From Alphaproteobacteria bacterium (GTDB taxonomy: Bacteria > Pseudomonadota > Alphaproteobacteria > Rs-D84), in the NCBI GenBank assembly GCA_017630405.1, contig JAGBVH010000019.1:1-53284 (forward strand): a stretch of 53,284 nucleotides of DNA. Reading direction: 5' to 3'. The notes under the pieces are model-generated. The model had not been told where the DNA came from. It did not search any database and worked only from the letters and a program-made list of their open reading frames with translations. This document shows, one piece after another, positions 43,243-50,794 of this stretch. Positions within the stretch are counted from its first letter, which is position 1; every line of letters begins with the position of its first letter. The position numbers and the translations under genes were made by a program.

Positions 43243-43345
43243 AAAAAGTTTGTAAATCGTCATAACGGGGTTAGTTTTTACCACCAAATTTACGAACTCG
43301 TGGAACTATTGGAAATTCAACCAAAAAACGACCCAAAGGTCGTTT
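43243..43345 (+). repeat. Element S, copy 3: palindromic tail and terminator
   Basis: AGTTTGTAAAT (from 43245) pairs with ATTTACGAACT (43288-43298), an A-T version of the G-C pairs in copy 4, so the arms co-vary. Then a terminator AAACGACC/GGTCGTTT (43326-43345). Confidence 0.8.
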
Positions 43346-43348
43346 GTT

Positions 43349-43452
43349 ATTTTTGGCAGGGCCATCTGTGCAATTCACGAACTGATTTTATTCGTGATTT
43401 GTTGTTGTTCGGGAAAGATATTAAAACATTTTTGCAGAACTTGTGATATAAT
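43349..43452 (+). repeat. Element R, copy 4: leader with promoter
   Basis: TTTTTGGCAGGGCCATCTG ... CACGAA/TTCGTG small hairpin ... TTCGGGAAAGATATTAAAAC ... TTGTGATATAAT (TGATATAAT 43444-43452). Confidence 0.8.
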
Positions 43453-43479
43453 GATTTCTGAATAATGAAAGGGTTAAAA

Positions 43480-44247
43480 ATGCAAAAATGGGAAATCGCA
43501 TTAAATAAATTCTTGGAAAGATATATCAACGAGCCTTGGTTTGAGGGGGCTTTGTTGTGCGGTTCTTATACCACAGGCAATCAAACAAAGTTTTCAGATA
43601 TAGATGTTGTTATTGTTGGCAAGAATAATATGGGCTGGCAGGAAAAATCAAATTGCTATGTTGATGGATTCTTGATGGAATACACAATCAATCCAGTTTA
43701 TAAACTGGAAGAATATATGGCGACATATATGAAAAATCATCGTCATATTGATCAGAATATGTTTGTGTATGGAAAAATCCTGCATGATAAAAATGGTGTA
43801 ATGAAGAAATTACGCCAAAAATGCGTTCGGGATATCAAAAAACCATTCAAGCCATATTCAGAATATACAAAATCGTTTATTAAATATCATCTGTGGGACA
43901 AATACGATGAGTTGTTGTCGCTGGATGCACGTGGATATCATATTGATATGCAATATTGGTCTGTGGTGGATGCATTAATATCTGCGTACTATGATTTCAA
44001 GAATATGCCACATCCGCCGCGTAGTAAGATTGAGCCGATTTTGACTGACCCAGAATTTGCAAAAAGATATCATATCCAAGCAATGCCACCAAAGACATTT
44101 ACAGATAAACTGTTGACGTGTATGAACGCAAAATCCAAGAAGGCAAAAATGGATGCGATAAAGGCATTTTACAATTATGTAATGCGTGCCGGTGGTGGAT
44201 TTGATATTGGCAAATTCCGTGGCTATCAACAGATTGAAAAAAGATAA
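43480..44247 (+). CDS. Nucleotidyltransferase-domain protein (cassette gene 3)
   Basis: 255 residues from the ATG at 43480 with AAAGGG 6 nt upstream (an in-frame ATG at 43465 lacks a site). The N-terminus has the Pol-beta-type nucleotidyltransferase core LLCGSYTTGNQTKFSDIDVVIVG (GS at about 25-26, DxD at about 36-38), followed by a helical C-terminal domain with KSKKAKMDAIKAFYNYVM. This fold attaches nucleotides to small molecules (aminoglycoside adenylyltransferases) or proteins (MNT/HEPN-like). Single cassette gene, promoter in R4, tail S4. Ligand unknown. Confidence 0.75.
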   Translation: MQKWEIALNKFLERYINEPWFEGALLCGSYTTGNQTKFSDIDVVIVGKNNMGWQEKSNCYVDGFLMEYTINPVYKLEEYMATYMKNHRHIDQNMFVYGKILHDKNGVMKKLRQKCVRDIKKPFKPYSEYTKSFIKYHLWDKYDELLSLDARGYHIDMQYWSVVDALISAYYDFKNMPHPPRSKIEPILTDPEFAKRYHIQAMPPKTFTDKLLTCMNAKSKKAKMDAIKAFYNYVMRAGGGFDIGKFRGYQQIEKR

Positions 44248-44348
44248 AAAGTTCGTAAGTTAGCGAAAAGGGTATAGTTTTTTACACCCAACTTACGAAC
44301 TTGTGAAAGTATTGAAAAACAAAGAAAAAACCGACCCAAAAGGTCGGT
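44248..44348 (+). repeat. Element S, copy 4: palindromic tail and terminator
   Basis: AGTTCGTAAGTT pairs perfectly with AACTTACGAACT; then GTGAAAGTATTG and hairpin ACCGACC/GGTCGGT (44331-44348), adjoining tRNA-Glu copy 2. Confidence 0.8.
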
Positions 44349-44352
44349 TGTA

Positions 44353-44466
44353 ATTTTGGCAGCCCCAACCGGATTCGAACCGGTGTTCTCGCCTTGAAAG
44401 GGCGGTGTCCTAGGCCTCTAGACGATGGGGCCAAAACTGCCGTGTTCATCTGAACGCCGGCAAATT
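44353..44466 (-). repeat. 114-bp direct repeat, right copy (contains tRNA-Glu)
   Basis: Identical to 36717-36830. On this copy the repeat is continued by a consensus promoter, so this is likely the original locus. Confidence 0.85.
44357..44432 (-). tRNA. tRNA-Glu (TTC), copy 2
   Basis: Identical in sequence to copy 1. Anticodon TTC, encoded CCA at 44357-44359, perfect promoter upstream. Confidence 0.95.
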
Positions 44467-44492
44467 ATAACTGGCATTTGCCCCAATGTCAA
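44464..44492 (-). promoter_or_regulatory. Consensus promoter of tRNA-Glu copy 2
   Basis: On the minus strand TTGACA (44487-44492), 17-bp spacer and TATAAT (44464-44469). Confidence 0.85.
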
Positions 44493-44506
44493 GTAAATAT
44501 CAAAAA

Positions 44507-44923
44507 TTATTCTGCGACTGGTTCTTCGGTTGGCATTTCTTCAACCTGAACAAACACGATTTCTTTGCCGTCCGCACCAATCAGTGTTAACTGACCGTCA
44601 ACCAGTTCATACTTTTCAACGGTTGGCATAAACTGGAAATATTCCTGTTCTGTCACCATCGCATCCTGTGGACCCATCATCATAGTTGACGCAAAGCCAT
44701 CAAATTTAATGTTGTTGCCGTCTGCTGTATATGCGCCGTTATAGATATTTACAACTTTGCCATTAACGCGCATTTCTATTGGGTCAAACGACAGCACGAT
44801 ATCAACAGCCGGATTTTCGGAAACGAAAATAGTGCCTTTTAACAGTTCTGGATTCTGGGGAGTTTCGTAGCACGCGCCCAATGTCAGCGCACATACGCCA
44901 GCGGCCAATAGTTTAAATTTCAT
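44507..44923 (-). CDS. META/HslJ-like small lipoprotein
   Basis: 138 residues from MKFKLLAAG (AAAGGAG 6 nt upstream), with lipobox LGAC (Cys 18). The rest is a compact beta domain: VDIVLSFDPIEMRVNGKVVNIYNGAYT, IKFDGFASTMMMGPQDAM, ELVDGQLTL, matching the META (HslJ-like) domain pattern. Likely anchored in the outer membrane. Role unknown; HslJ relates to antibiotic or heat resistance in E. coli. Monocistronic. Confidence 0.75.
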   Translation of the reverse strand: MKFKLLAAGVCALTLGACYETPQNPELLKGTIFVSENPAVDIVLSFDPIEMRVNGKVVNIYNGAYTADGNNIKFDGFASTMMMGPQDAMVTEQEYFQFMPTVEKYELVDGQLTLIGADGKEIVFVQVEEMPTEEPVAE

Positions 44924-45021
44924 ATTTTTTCTCCTTTGGTTTATTTTTATTATAGAACAAATATTCTGATAATAAACAGGAAAAAATACCAAAAAAATCC
45001 CGCCATTTCCGGCGGGTGATT

Positions 45022-45597
45022 TTACTTTCGCTTTACCATTTCGCGTTCAAGGCAAACCAGTGTTGCGTGATGAATATTATTGTGTTCATCAACATACTTC
45101 TGGATTCGTGCGCGTTTTTTGCGTTGTGGGGCCACTTCTTGTGCCGCCTGTTCTTGTTCACGTTGCGCCATGCGTGCCAGATATTTTTCATGCAATTGTG
45201 CATTTTTTTCGATATTATATTTAATTGCTTCGTTATCGGTAAAAATAATCCGCTTAATATCTTCGAATGATTGCTGCCTTGAATATTGCGCGTGGCTTCG
45301 GCGCGCATAGGGCGCCAAGTATCCTGCAATTAAATCGGACAAATCCCCCAGCAGTTCTATGTCATAGTGGCGTTGGTCCGTTCTTGGGAATGCCATTGAT
45401 AAAAACACCTTTGATTTAAGGACAAGTGCATCTGCGATTGCCTTGGTGTAAACGGATTGGGTGCGCCATTTGTCGCCGATTGTTTGTTCGTTTACATATG
45501 ATACGGGTGCCAAATCCAGATATTGTTTGCGGATATACGGCAGATACTTAGTCATAAAAGTGCGCATTGCGGCGGGGCGAACGTCTTGTGTGCTCAT
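45022..45597 (-). CDS. Uncharacterised protein, paralogue of the upstream gene
   Basis: 191 residues, mostly helical with a basic C-terminus. YVNEQTIGDKWRTQSVYTKAIADALVLKSKVFL aligns with TAEKIGNKWRNEIPYSDEVEHFLISTSKLFL in the 45607 gene. Ends in Lys/Arg-rich QRKKRARIQ. No signal. It lies 9 nt downstream of its paralogue on the same strand, so the pair is an operon from a duplication. Function unknown. Confidence 0.6.
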   Translation of the reverse strand: MSTQDVRPAAMRTFMTKYLPYIRKQYLDLAPVSYVNEQTIGDKWRTQSVYTKAIADALVLKSKVFLSMAFPRTDQRHYDIELLGDLSDLIAGYLAPYARRSHAQYSRQQSFEDIKRIIFTDNEAIKYNIEKNAQLHEKYLARMAQREQEQAAQEVAPQRKKRARIQKYVDEHNNIHHATLVCLEREMVKRK

Positions 45598-45606
45598 GTT
45601 ATTTAC

Positions 45607-46179
45607 TTACTTTTTTCTGTATTGATTAACTTCGATGAAGACAATTTGAACCTGATTGGCGATTTGTTTTGCTTCTTTGATTGCCTTGATGCGTGTTCTT
45701 TTGCGCTGTTTCGATATTTCGCGTGGCTGGGATTCAAGTTTCTTTTTCACTTGCTTCTTTTCCAGCAAATTTTTGATATATCTGTTGTTTGTATACAGTG
45801 CTTCAAACAAAAACTCTTCTGCGCTTTTTCGTGCCTTTTTTATGTCGCAGTCTTTCGAGTTCGCCGGAATCAGCGCGCGCATTGTGTATTTGGACAAATA
45901 GTCAGCCATTGATTTGATAATTGATTCCAAGAACTTTGTGTTTGTGTAATCTGGATCAGTTGTATCCAGTGTGCGCAGGAATAATTTAGATGTGCTGATT
46001 AAAAAGTGTTCAACTTCATCAGAATAGGGTATTTCGTTGCGCCATTTGTTGCCAATTTTTTCGGCGGTCATATACGATGGCCCATGCTTGTCCACAACCT
46101 CATTCGTTATAAAGCGTGTGAATTGTCCAAACAGTTTGTCGGACTTGCGAGTGCTGTGCTTTTCTTTATTCGATGGCAT
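45607..46179 (-). CDS. Uncharacterised protein, paralogue of the downstream gene
   Basis: 190 residues with a basic N-terminus (KEKHSTRKSDKL), a conserved GNKWRN-centred block around residues 42-70 and a basic coiled-coil C-terminus. AAGGATATC ribosome site. No known family; its tandem partner shares the block. Confidence 0.6.
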   Translation of the reverse strand: MPSNKEKHSTRKSDKLFGQFTRFITNEVVDKHGPSYMTAEKIGNKWRNEIPYSDEVEHFLISTSKLFLRTLDTTDPDYTNTKFLESIIKSMADYLSKYTMRALIPANSKDCDIKKARKSAEEFLFEALYTNNRYIKNLLEKKQVKKKLESQPREISKQRKRTRIKAIKEAKQIANQVQIVFIEVNQYRKK

Positions 46180-46247
46180 TTTGATATCCTTGGGTTATTT
46201 TTTCTTGTCAAGGATATTGTAGGACCAAAATCGGGATTTGTCAATAT

Positions 46248-46982
46248 TTATTTGGCTTTTTTGGCTTTTTTCTTTTGCAACGCATGGTATTCCAACTGAA
46301 TTGCCACACCGATACCGGATTTGTGCATTTTCTTGGAAAAAGCGGTGCAGTTATGGAATTCTGTTTCCAATGTACCCCATCCGGAATATTCCCAATCAAT
46401 CAAGCCCACGATTTCCATGGTTTTGGGATTTACAATAATGTTGTTGCATATATCATTGTGGTTCCAGCCGTCACCGTCTGTGCCTTTAAGGTCGGCGATT
46501 TCCTTTGGGTCGGCATTATGGACTGCGTTAATAAATTCGGCCAATTGTCTGCCCCATTTCCAGCCGTTTTCAACAATTGTGCCAAACGACATGGTGTTAA
46601 GATTTTTTCCCTTGATAAAACCGTACTTATAGAATGTAAATCCGTCAGATTTTATGATATCAATTTTCGGGATGCGCAAAGGCGATATTTTCTGAAACGC
46701 ATCGGTTATTCTTTTTTCGCGCATGATTTTTTCGATTGGAATATCTTTATCATAGTACTTGCGTATTTTACATACATATTTGTTATTGATAATAAATCCG
46801 ATGTTCCAGCCGCCTTTGATTACGCGCACATGTTTAAATTCTGCGGGCGAAATAATCTTGCGCAGGGCATTAAACTTTTTTCTGTAATCATAAAGCTCGG
46901 TTTTTCTGATTTTTTCGCGCCATTTGCGCACAGGCAACAGGCCTGCTAAAAAATCACAAACTTCAAAATACAAGCGCCACAT
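46248..46982 (-). CDS. Aminoglycoside phosphotransferase-fold kinase
   Basis: 244 residues with an eukaryotic-like kinase core: a glycine-poor N-lobe (GGWNIGFIINNKYVCKIRKYY), the catalytic loop WNHNDICNNIIVNP (H-N-D, about residue 174-187) and a metal motif VGLIDWEYSG (about 196-205). This fits the APH/choline-kinase superfamily. Substrate may be a sugar, aminoglycoside or lipid head group; some members sit in LPS-core modification. N-terminal 45 residues are extra and basic. Monocistronic, divergent from priA. Confidence 0.78.
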   Translation of the reverse strand: MWRLYFEVCDFLAGLLPVRKWREKIRKTELYDYRKKFNALRKIISPAEFKHVRVIKGGWNIGFIINNKYVCKIRKYYDKDIPIEKIMREKRITDAFQKISPLRIPKIDIIKSDGFTFYKYGFIKGKNLNTMSFGTIVENGWKWGRQLAEFINAVHNADPKEIADLKGTDGDGWNHNDICNNIIVNPKTMEIVGLIDWEYSGWGTLETEFHNCTAFSKKMHKSGIGVAIQLEYHALQKKKAKKAK

Positions 46983-47050
46983 AGTTTTATTAACCTTTGA
47001 TAAAATATGTCATAAATGATATTGAAAATTTAGAAAAAAACAAGTACTTT

Positions 47051-49249
47051 ATGGTTATGTTTAATTCTGGAACGGTTGTTAAAGTCTTAATATCTGGCAT
47101 CCCAAATTCTGGGTATGATTATCGGCTGACTGCGCCGGCGGATATTGGCGCATTCGTTTTGGTGACCGTTATGAACCGCCCATGTGTTGGTATTGTCTGG
47201 GGGGCGGGGGACAGTAATCTGCCAGAGCACAAGATAAAAAATGTTTCATCTGTTTTAAATGCTAAATTGGCTGTCACAGACCTGCAGTGGATATTGCGTA
47301 TGTCCCAATGGACTCTGATTCCGATGGGGATGGTTTTGCGGCTGATTGTTAATATACCGGATGCTTTCCTGCCACCAAAAATGGAGCAGTTGTATAACTT
47401 TGTACATGACGCAACTGTTCGCATGACCCAAAATCGTCAGGCGGTCGCAGATGCTTTTGCGTCAAATGATAACGAAGCTATGACGACATCTGATATTCAA
47501 AATATATCGCATGTCAGTTCCGCTGTTGTGCGCACAATGATAAAAAATGGCACATTGGTTCCAACCGCGCTGCGTGAAAAGAATCCGGACGAGTTTGTAT
47601 ATAATTATCGTGATTCTGGTGACATAAAACTAAATGAAGAGCAACAGGCTGCGGCGGACAAGATTGGTGCGGCGATATCCGACGGCGGTTTCAGTGTTCA
47701 TTTGCTGGACGGTATCACAGGCAGTGGCAAGACTCAGGTTTATTTTGATGCTGCTTGGCGTGCGTACAGTTCTGGGCGGTCTGTTTTGTTAATGATGCCG
47801 GAAATCGCGCTGACGGCACAGTTTATGTCGCGCTTTGAATCAAGATTTGGCGCGCCACCGATTGTGTGGCACAGTAATCTGACCGCGGCCCGTCGTCGTG
47901 AAATCTGGCGTGGTGTGTTAAATGGCAAGATAAAAATAGTTGTTGGTACGCGCAGTGCACTGTTTTTGCCATGGCAGGATTTGGGCTTGATTGTCATAGA
48001 CGAAGAGCACGACTCGTCATACAAGCAAGAAGATATGGGAAACTATCATGCGCGTGATATGGCGATATTGCGTGCCAAGATTGCGGGTATGCCTGTGGTG
48101 TTGGCCAGCGCGACCCCCGCGGCCGAAACGCTTGAAAATGTAAATGTTGGAAAATATACGCGCCTGTGCCTGACTTCACGATTTGGCGGTGCTCAGTTGC
48201 CCGAAATATCGACAATTGATTTGCGCGAAAATAGACCAGAATCATATGTGACGGATGCTGGCGACCAAACTGGATTTTTGTCCGAACCTATGTGCGCGGC
48301 CATACGCGATACTGTTTCGATGGGGCATCAGGTTATGCTGTTTATCAATCGTCGTGGCTTTGCGCCCATTGTTCAGTGTAAAAAGTGTGGCTGGGTTGCG
48401 ACCTGTCCGGATTGCAGTGTCGGTATGACATATCACAAGCGTACGGGAAAATTGGTGTGTCATATGTGCGGCCGTACCGCGCCATTGTCCAAGACTTGCG
48501 CTGATTGTGGTGGCGATGTTTCAATGCGTGGTGTTGGACTTGAAAAAATCCAAGAAGAAGTAAATGTCAAGTTCCCCAATGCGCGTACTGCGCTGGTGTC
48601 CAGTGACATAATAACATCGCGTCAGGCGCTGGAGCGTTTGGTTCATCAAATGGAATCTGGCGAAATAGATATCGTTATTGGTACGCAAATTCTGGCCAAG
48701 GGACATCATTTTCCAAACTTGACGCTGGTTGGTGTGGTGGACAGTGATATGGGGTTGTTTGGTACAGATTTTCGTGCGGCCGAACACACATTTCAGCAGT
48801 TGTTTCAGGTAGCGGGTCGTGCTGGTCGCGGTGCGCACGCAGGGCGCGTTTTGCTTCAGACATATCAGCCAGAACATCCAGTTTTAACGGCAATTTGTTC
48901 CGGTAATCGCGATGAATTTATGGCGGCCGATATGGTGGGGCGCAAATTGGCGCATATGCCACCATACGGTCAGTTGATTGCCGTTATTGTCGAAGCCGAA
49001 AAAGAATCCGTACTTCAAAAATATTGTTCTGATTTGGCGATTGCTGCCCCCGGTCTTAACGGTGCCAGAATTATGGGGCCGATTGCTGCCCAGATTTATC
49101 AGATACGAAATTGGTATCGTATGCGCTTTTTGGTGGCGGGTGCGCAAAACGCCCAACTTCAGCCTGTTGTCACGCATTGGTTGACCAAGGTCAAAGCACC
49201 GGCAAATGTGCGCGTTAAAATAGATGTAAACCCGATAAACTTTATGTAA
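47051..49249 (+). CDS. priA: Primosomal protein N' (replication restart helicase PriA)
   Basis: 732 residues. Winged-helix/3' DNA-binding N-terminus, Walker A GITGSGKTQVY (about residue 240), DEEHDSSYKQ Walker B (DEEH), SATP motif III, and the eight-Cys zinc module from CKKCGWVATCPDC to CADCGG (about 455-500), then VAGRAGRG (helicase motif VI). Restarts stalled forks by loading the replisome. I prefer ATG 47051 to the TTG at 46997; TGATAAAAT at 46998-47006 looks like the promoter. Full-length and intact. Confidence 0.95.
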   Translation: MVMFNSGTVVKVLISGIPNSGYDYRLTAPADIGAFVLVTVMNRPCVGIVWGAGDSNLPEHKIKNVSSVLNAKLAVTDLQWILRMSQWTLIPMGMVLRLIVNIPDAFLPPKMEQLYNFVHDATVRMTQNRQAVADAFASNDNEAMTTSDIQNISHVSSAVVRTMIKNGTLVPTALREKNPDEFVYNYRDSGDIKLNEEQQAAADKIGAAISDGGFSVHLLDGITGSGKTQVYFDAAWRAYSSGRSVLLMMPEIALTAQFMSRFESRFGAPPIVWHSNLTAARRREIWRGVLNGKIKIVVGTRSALFLPWQDLGLIVIDEEHDSSYKQEDMGNYHARDMAILRAKIAGMPVVLASATPAAETLENVNVGKYTRLCLTSRFGGAQLPEISTIDLRENRPESYVTDAGDQTGFLSEPMCAAIRDTVSMGHQVMLFINRRGFAPIVQCKKCGWVATCPDCSVGMTYHKRTGKLVCHMCGRTAPLSKTCADCGGDVSMRGVGLEKIQEEVNVKFPNARTALVSSDIITSRQALERLVHQMESGEIDIVIGTQILAKGHHFPNLTLVGVVDSDMGLFGTDFRAAEHTFQQLFQVAGRAGRGAHAGRVLLQTYQPEHPVLTAICSGNRDEFMAADMVGRKLAHMPPYGQLIAVIVEAEKESVLQKYCSDLAIAAPGLNGARIMGPIAAQIYQIRNWYRMRFLVAGAQNAQLQPVVTHWLTKVKAPANVRVKIDVNPINFM

Positions 49250-49309
49250 AATACGCCTTGTCTTGATTGTTGAAATAGTATATAATTATCGTAAAGTGGG
49301 AGATTAAGA

Positions 49310-49603
49310 ATGAGATTCCTTGCGGTTTTATTTTTTATGCTGTCTGTTGTGCCAGCATATGCAGCCGCGATTGAGATTAAGGCCGCCAGTGTCGCGTACG
49401 TGGAACGCGAGATTGATTTGCTTTGGGATGCGGTGGATGAAAGCGTGACCGCCAAGGAAGTTGCCGATACTTATGCCACCAAACAGGATGTTGAGGATGC
49501 AATTAAAGGAATTGATACAACAAATCTTATCACAACCAATGGTGGAAATATCGAAGGTGTTTTAAATGTACCAACGCCTTCTTTGCCAACTGGCGAGGAA
49601 TAG
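49310..49603 (+). CDS. Small secreted protein with coiled-coil motif
   Basis: 97 residues with a signal peptide ending AYA (about 1-18), then an acidic helical part with YATKQDVEDAIKG (about 55-67), a coiled-coil motif also common in phage and surface fibre proteins. Promoter TATAAT-like at about 49280 and a GAGA-type ribosome site. Ends with a Pro/Gly/Glu tail. Function unknown. Confidence 0.6.
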   Translation: MRFLAVLFFMLSVVPAYAAAIEIKAASVAYVEREIDLLWDAVDESVTAKEVADTYATKQDVEDAIKGIDTTNLITTNGGNIEGVLNVPTPSLPTGEE

Positions 49604-49630
49604 AAACAATGCCAATCTATTAAAATAAAA

Positions 49631-49650
49631 AACGCCCTAGTTAGGGTGTT
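49631..49650 (+). terminator. Terminator after the small secreted protein
   Basis: AACGCCCTA/TAGGGTGTT, followed by a T run. Confidence 0.75.
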
Positions 49651-49654
49651 TTTT

Positions 49655-49850
49655 TTAAAAAAATACCGCCGTTTCCGGCGGTATTTCCGAGTGTCCCGAA
49701 AGGAAGGAAAGGAGAAAAAGAAATTGGACACTCTAAACTTGGTTTCTGGGGCCCAGAGTCCAGAGGAGAGAGAATGTAGGAGGGAGTCTGAACCTCTGGT
49801 CCCCACAGATGCTTTCGCAACTGGTCTTCGGGTCTTTGTGCCCTCTGACG
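49655..49850 (-). ncRNA. Structured RNA, probably 6S RNA-like
   Basis: Bounded by a consensus promoter (49857-49885) and a strong terminator (49663-49684) on the minus strand, about 195 nt. The transcript can close ends by pairing GGGCAC with GTGTCC, has a hairpin TTGC-GAAA-GCA near its 5' part, and a long inner stem CCAGAGG/CCTCTGG with GGGG/CCCC. A rod with a central bubble is the 6S RNA shape, which sequesters RNA polymerase. No open frame of note. Other small RNAs cannot be excluded. Confidence 0.55.
49663..49684 (-). terminator. Terminator of the structured RNA
   Basis: ATACCGCCG/CGGCGGTAT with loop TTTC and A run giving a minus-strand T tail. Confidence 0.8.
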
Positions 49851-49856
49851 ATTCGA

Positions 49857-49885
49857 AATATAATACACAAAAAACGATTTGTCAA
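49857..49885 (-). promoter_or_regulatory. Promoter of the structured RNA
   Basis: On the minus strand TTGACA (49880-49885), 17-bp spacer, TATATT (49857-49862). Confidence 0.75.
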
Positions 49886-50035
49886 GGGTTTTGTCAAAAA
49901 AATTTTTTGTATATTTATTTAGGTAGTCGTACCTAGGAAATGGTACTTGTGGAAAATGGCGGATTTCTGGAATAAAATCAATATCAGGCTAGGGCAAAGG
50001 TAATGTTCTAGTTCACGTAACAGAGGAGAGAAAAA

Positions 50036-50281
50036 ATGACACATGATGATGTGTGGCGTGCAATAGAACGCTTTGCAACCGAGCACGGAATGTCTTGTTC
50101 TGGATTGGCAAAGTGCAGTGGTTTGGACCCAACGACCTTTAATAAAAGCAAGCGATGGTCCAAAGAAGGGCAACCACGTTGGCCGTCTACGAACAGTATC
50201 TCTAAAATACTGTCGTCCACAGGGGCAAAAATCCAAGACTTTACGAAGTTCATAGACATGCCCGAGCCCCAGCGTGACTAA
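50036..50281 (+). CDS. Stand-alone helix-turn-helix protein of the S24-repressor type
   Basis: 81 residues. RFATEHGMSCSGLAKCSGLDPTTFNKSKR and RWPSTNSISKILSSTG match the N-terminal DNA-binding part of alphaproteobacterial S24/LexA-like regulators. The catalytic Ser/Lys half is missing and the protein ends after a short tail with a stop; the gene is intact with GAGGAGAG at its ribosome site. Could be a derepressed remnant or a small regulator. A hairpin AACCGCAAC/GTTGCGGTT (50309-50334) follows. Confidence 0.75.
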   Translation: MTHDDVWRAIERFATEHGMSCSGLAKCSGLDPTTFNKSKRWSKEGQPRWPSTNSISKILSSTGAKIQDFTKFIDMPEPQRD

Positions 50282-50308
50282 AAGTGTAAACTTTCGACAC
50301 CCCAAAAG

Positions 50309-50334
50309 AACCGCAACTCTTTCCCGTTGCGGTT
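50309..50334 (+). terminator. Terminator after the HTH gene
   Basis: AACCGCAAC/GTTGCGGTT, 8-nt loop, T run. Confidence 0.8.
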
Positions 50335-50356
50335 TTTATTGGACATTTGAAGCTGT

Positions 50357-50794
50357 ATGGTTTATGCTGGGTATATGTTAAGTGGTGTTCGCATTTATAC
50401 GTCCGATGCCGTATGGCGACAAATCTTGGCTGATTTGAACGCCACTGTTTTAGACGCATCATCCGTAATCGATTTGGATTTTGACAATCTGGGGATAAAA
50501 GGACCCGTCACCCCCACCGAATTAAAATCAATCATATTGGCCGCTGATGACAGCGAGGATATTGTGCACTCTGTATTGGGCAAAACTGTATCATTACCGC
50601 GTATTCAGACACAGATAATAGTCTTGTTGTATAAAACAGGAGGACTGTCGTCTGACGAACTTAAGCGCGCATTGGGTTATGCGCCCGACGTGACAACTCA
50701 TACAATTGATACGGCGATATACCAATTGCGCAAGGTATTTGGTCGCGAAATCATACAAAACAACAATGGGGTATACCAACTTGGCGGGATATAA
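50357..50794 (+). CDS. Winged-helix (OmpR/PhoB-type) DNA-binding protein without receiver
   Basis: 145 residues. The C-terminal 65 residues (GGLSSDELKRALGYAPDVTTHTIDTAIYQLRKVFG) match the winged-helix effector domain of response regulators, including the turn and recognition helix TIDTAIYQLR. The N-terminal 80 residues are not a normal receiver (no DD or KP pattern). The start could be ATG 50357 or 50375. It overlaps birA by 29 nt. A regulator acting without phosphorylation is likely. Confidence 0.7.
   Translation: MVYAGYMLSGVRIYTSDAVWRQILADLNATVLDASSVIDLDFDNLGIKGPVTPTELKSIILAADDSEDIVHSVLGKTVSLPRIQTQIIVLLYKTGGLSSDELKRALGYAPDVTTHTIDTAIYQLRKVFGREIIQNNNGVYQLGGI

Noticed and set aside
43231-43446. 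ORF across S3 and R4 (71 codons) and the similar C-terminal reading in R2, R3 and R1 (CNSR-x-DF, LLLFGK)
   Set aside because: The frame is kept within R only; S and R are out of frame or interrupted in the other copies, and most differences change amino acids. A decayed coding origin for R remains possible but I treat it as a non-coding leader.
34447-44466. Ordinary integron
   Set aside because: No integron integrase is in the window, cassettes carry their own promoters, and S lacks the usual attC RYYYAAC/GTTRRRY core ends; called a cassette-like array instead.
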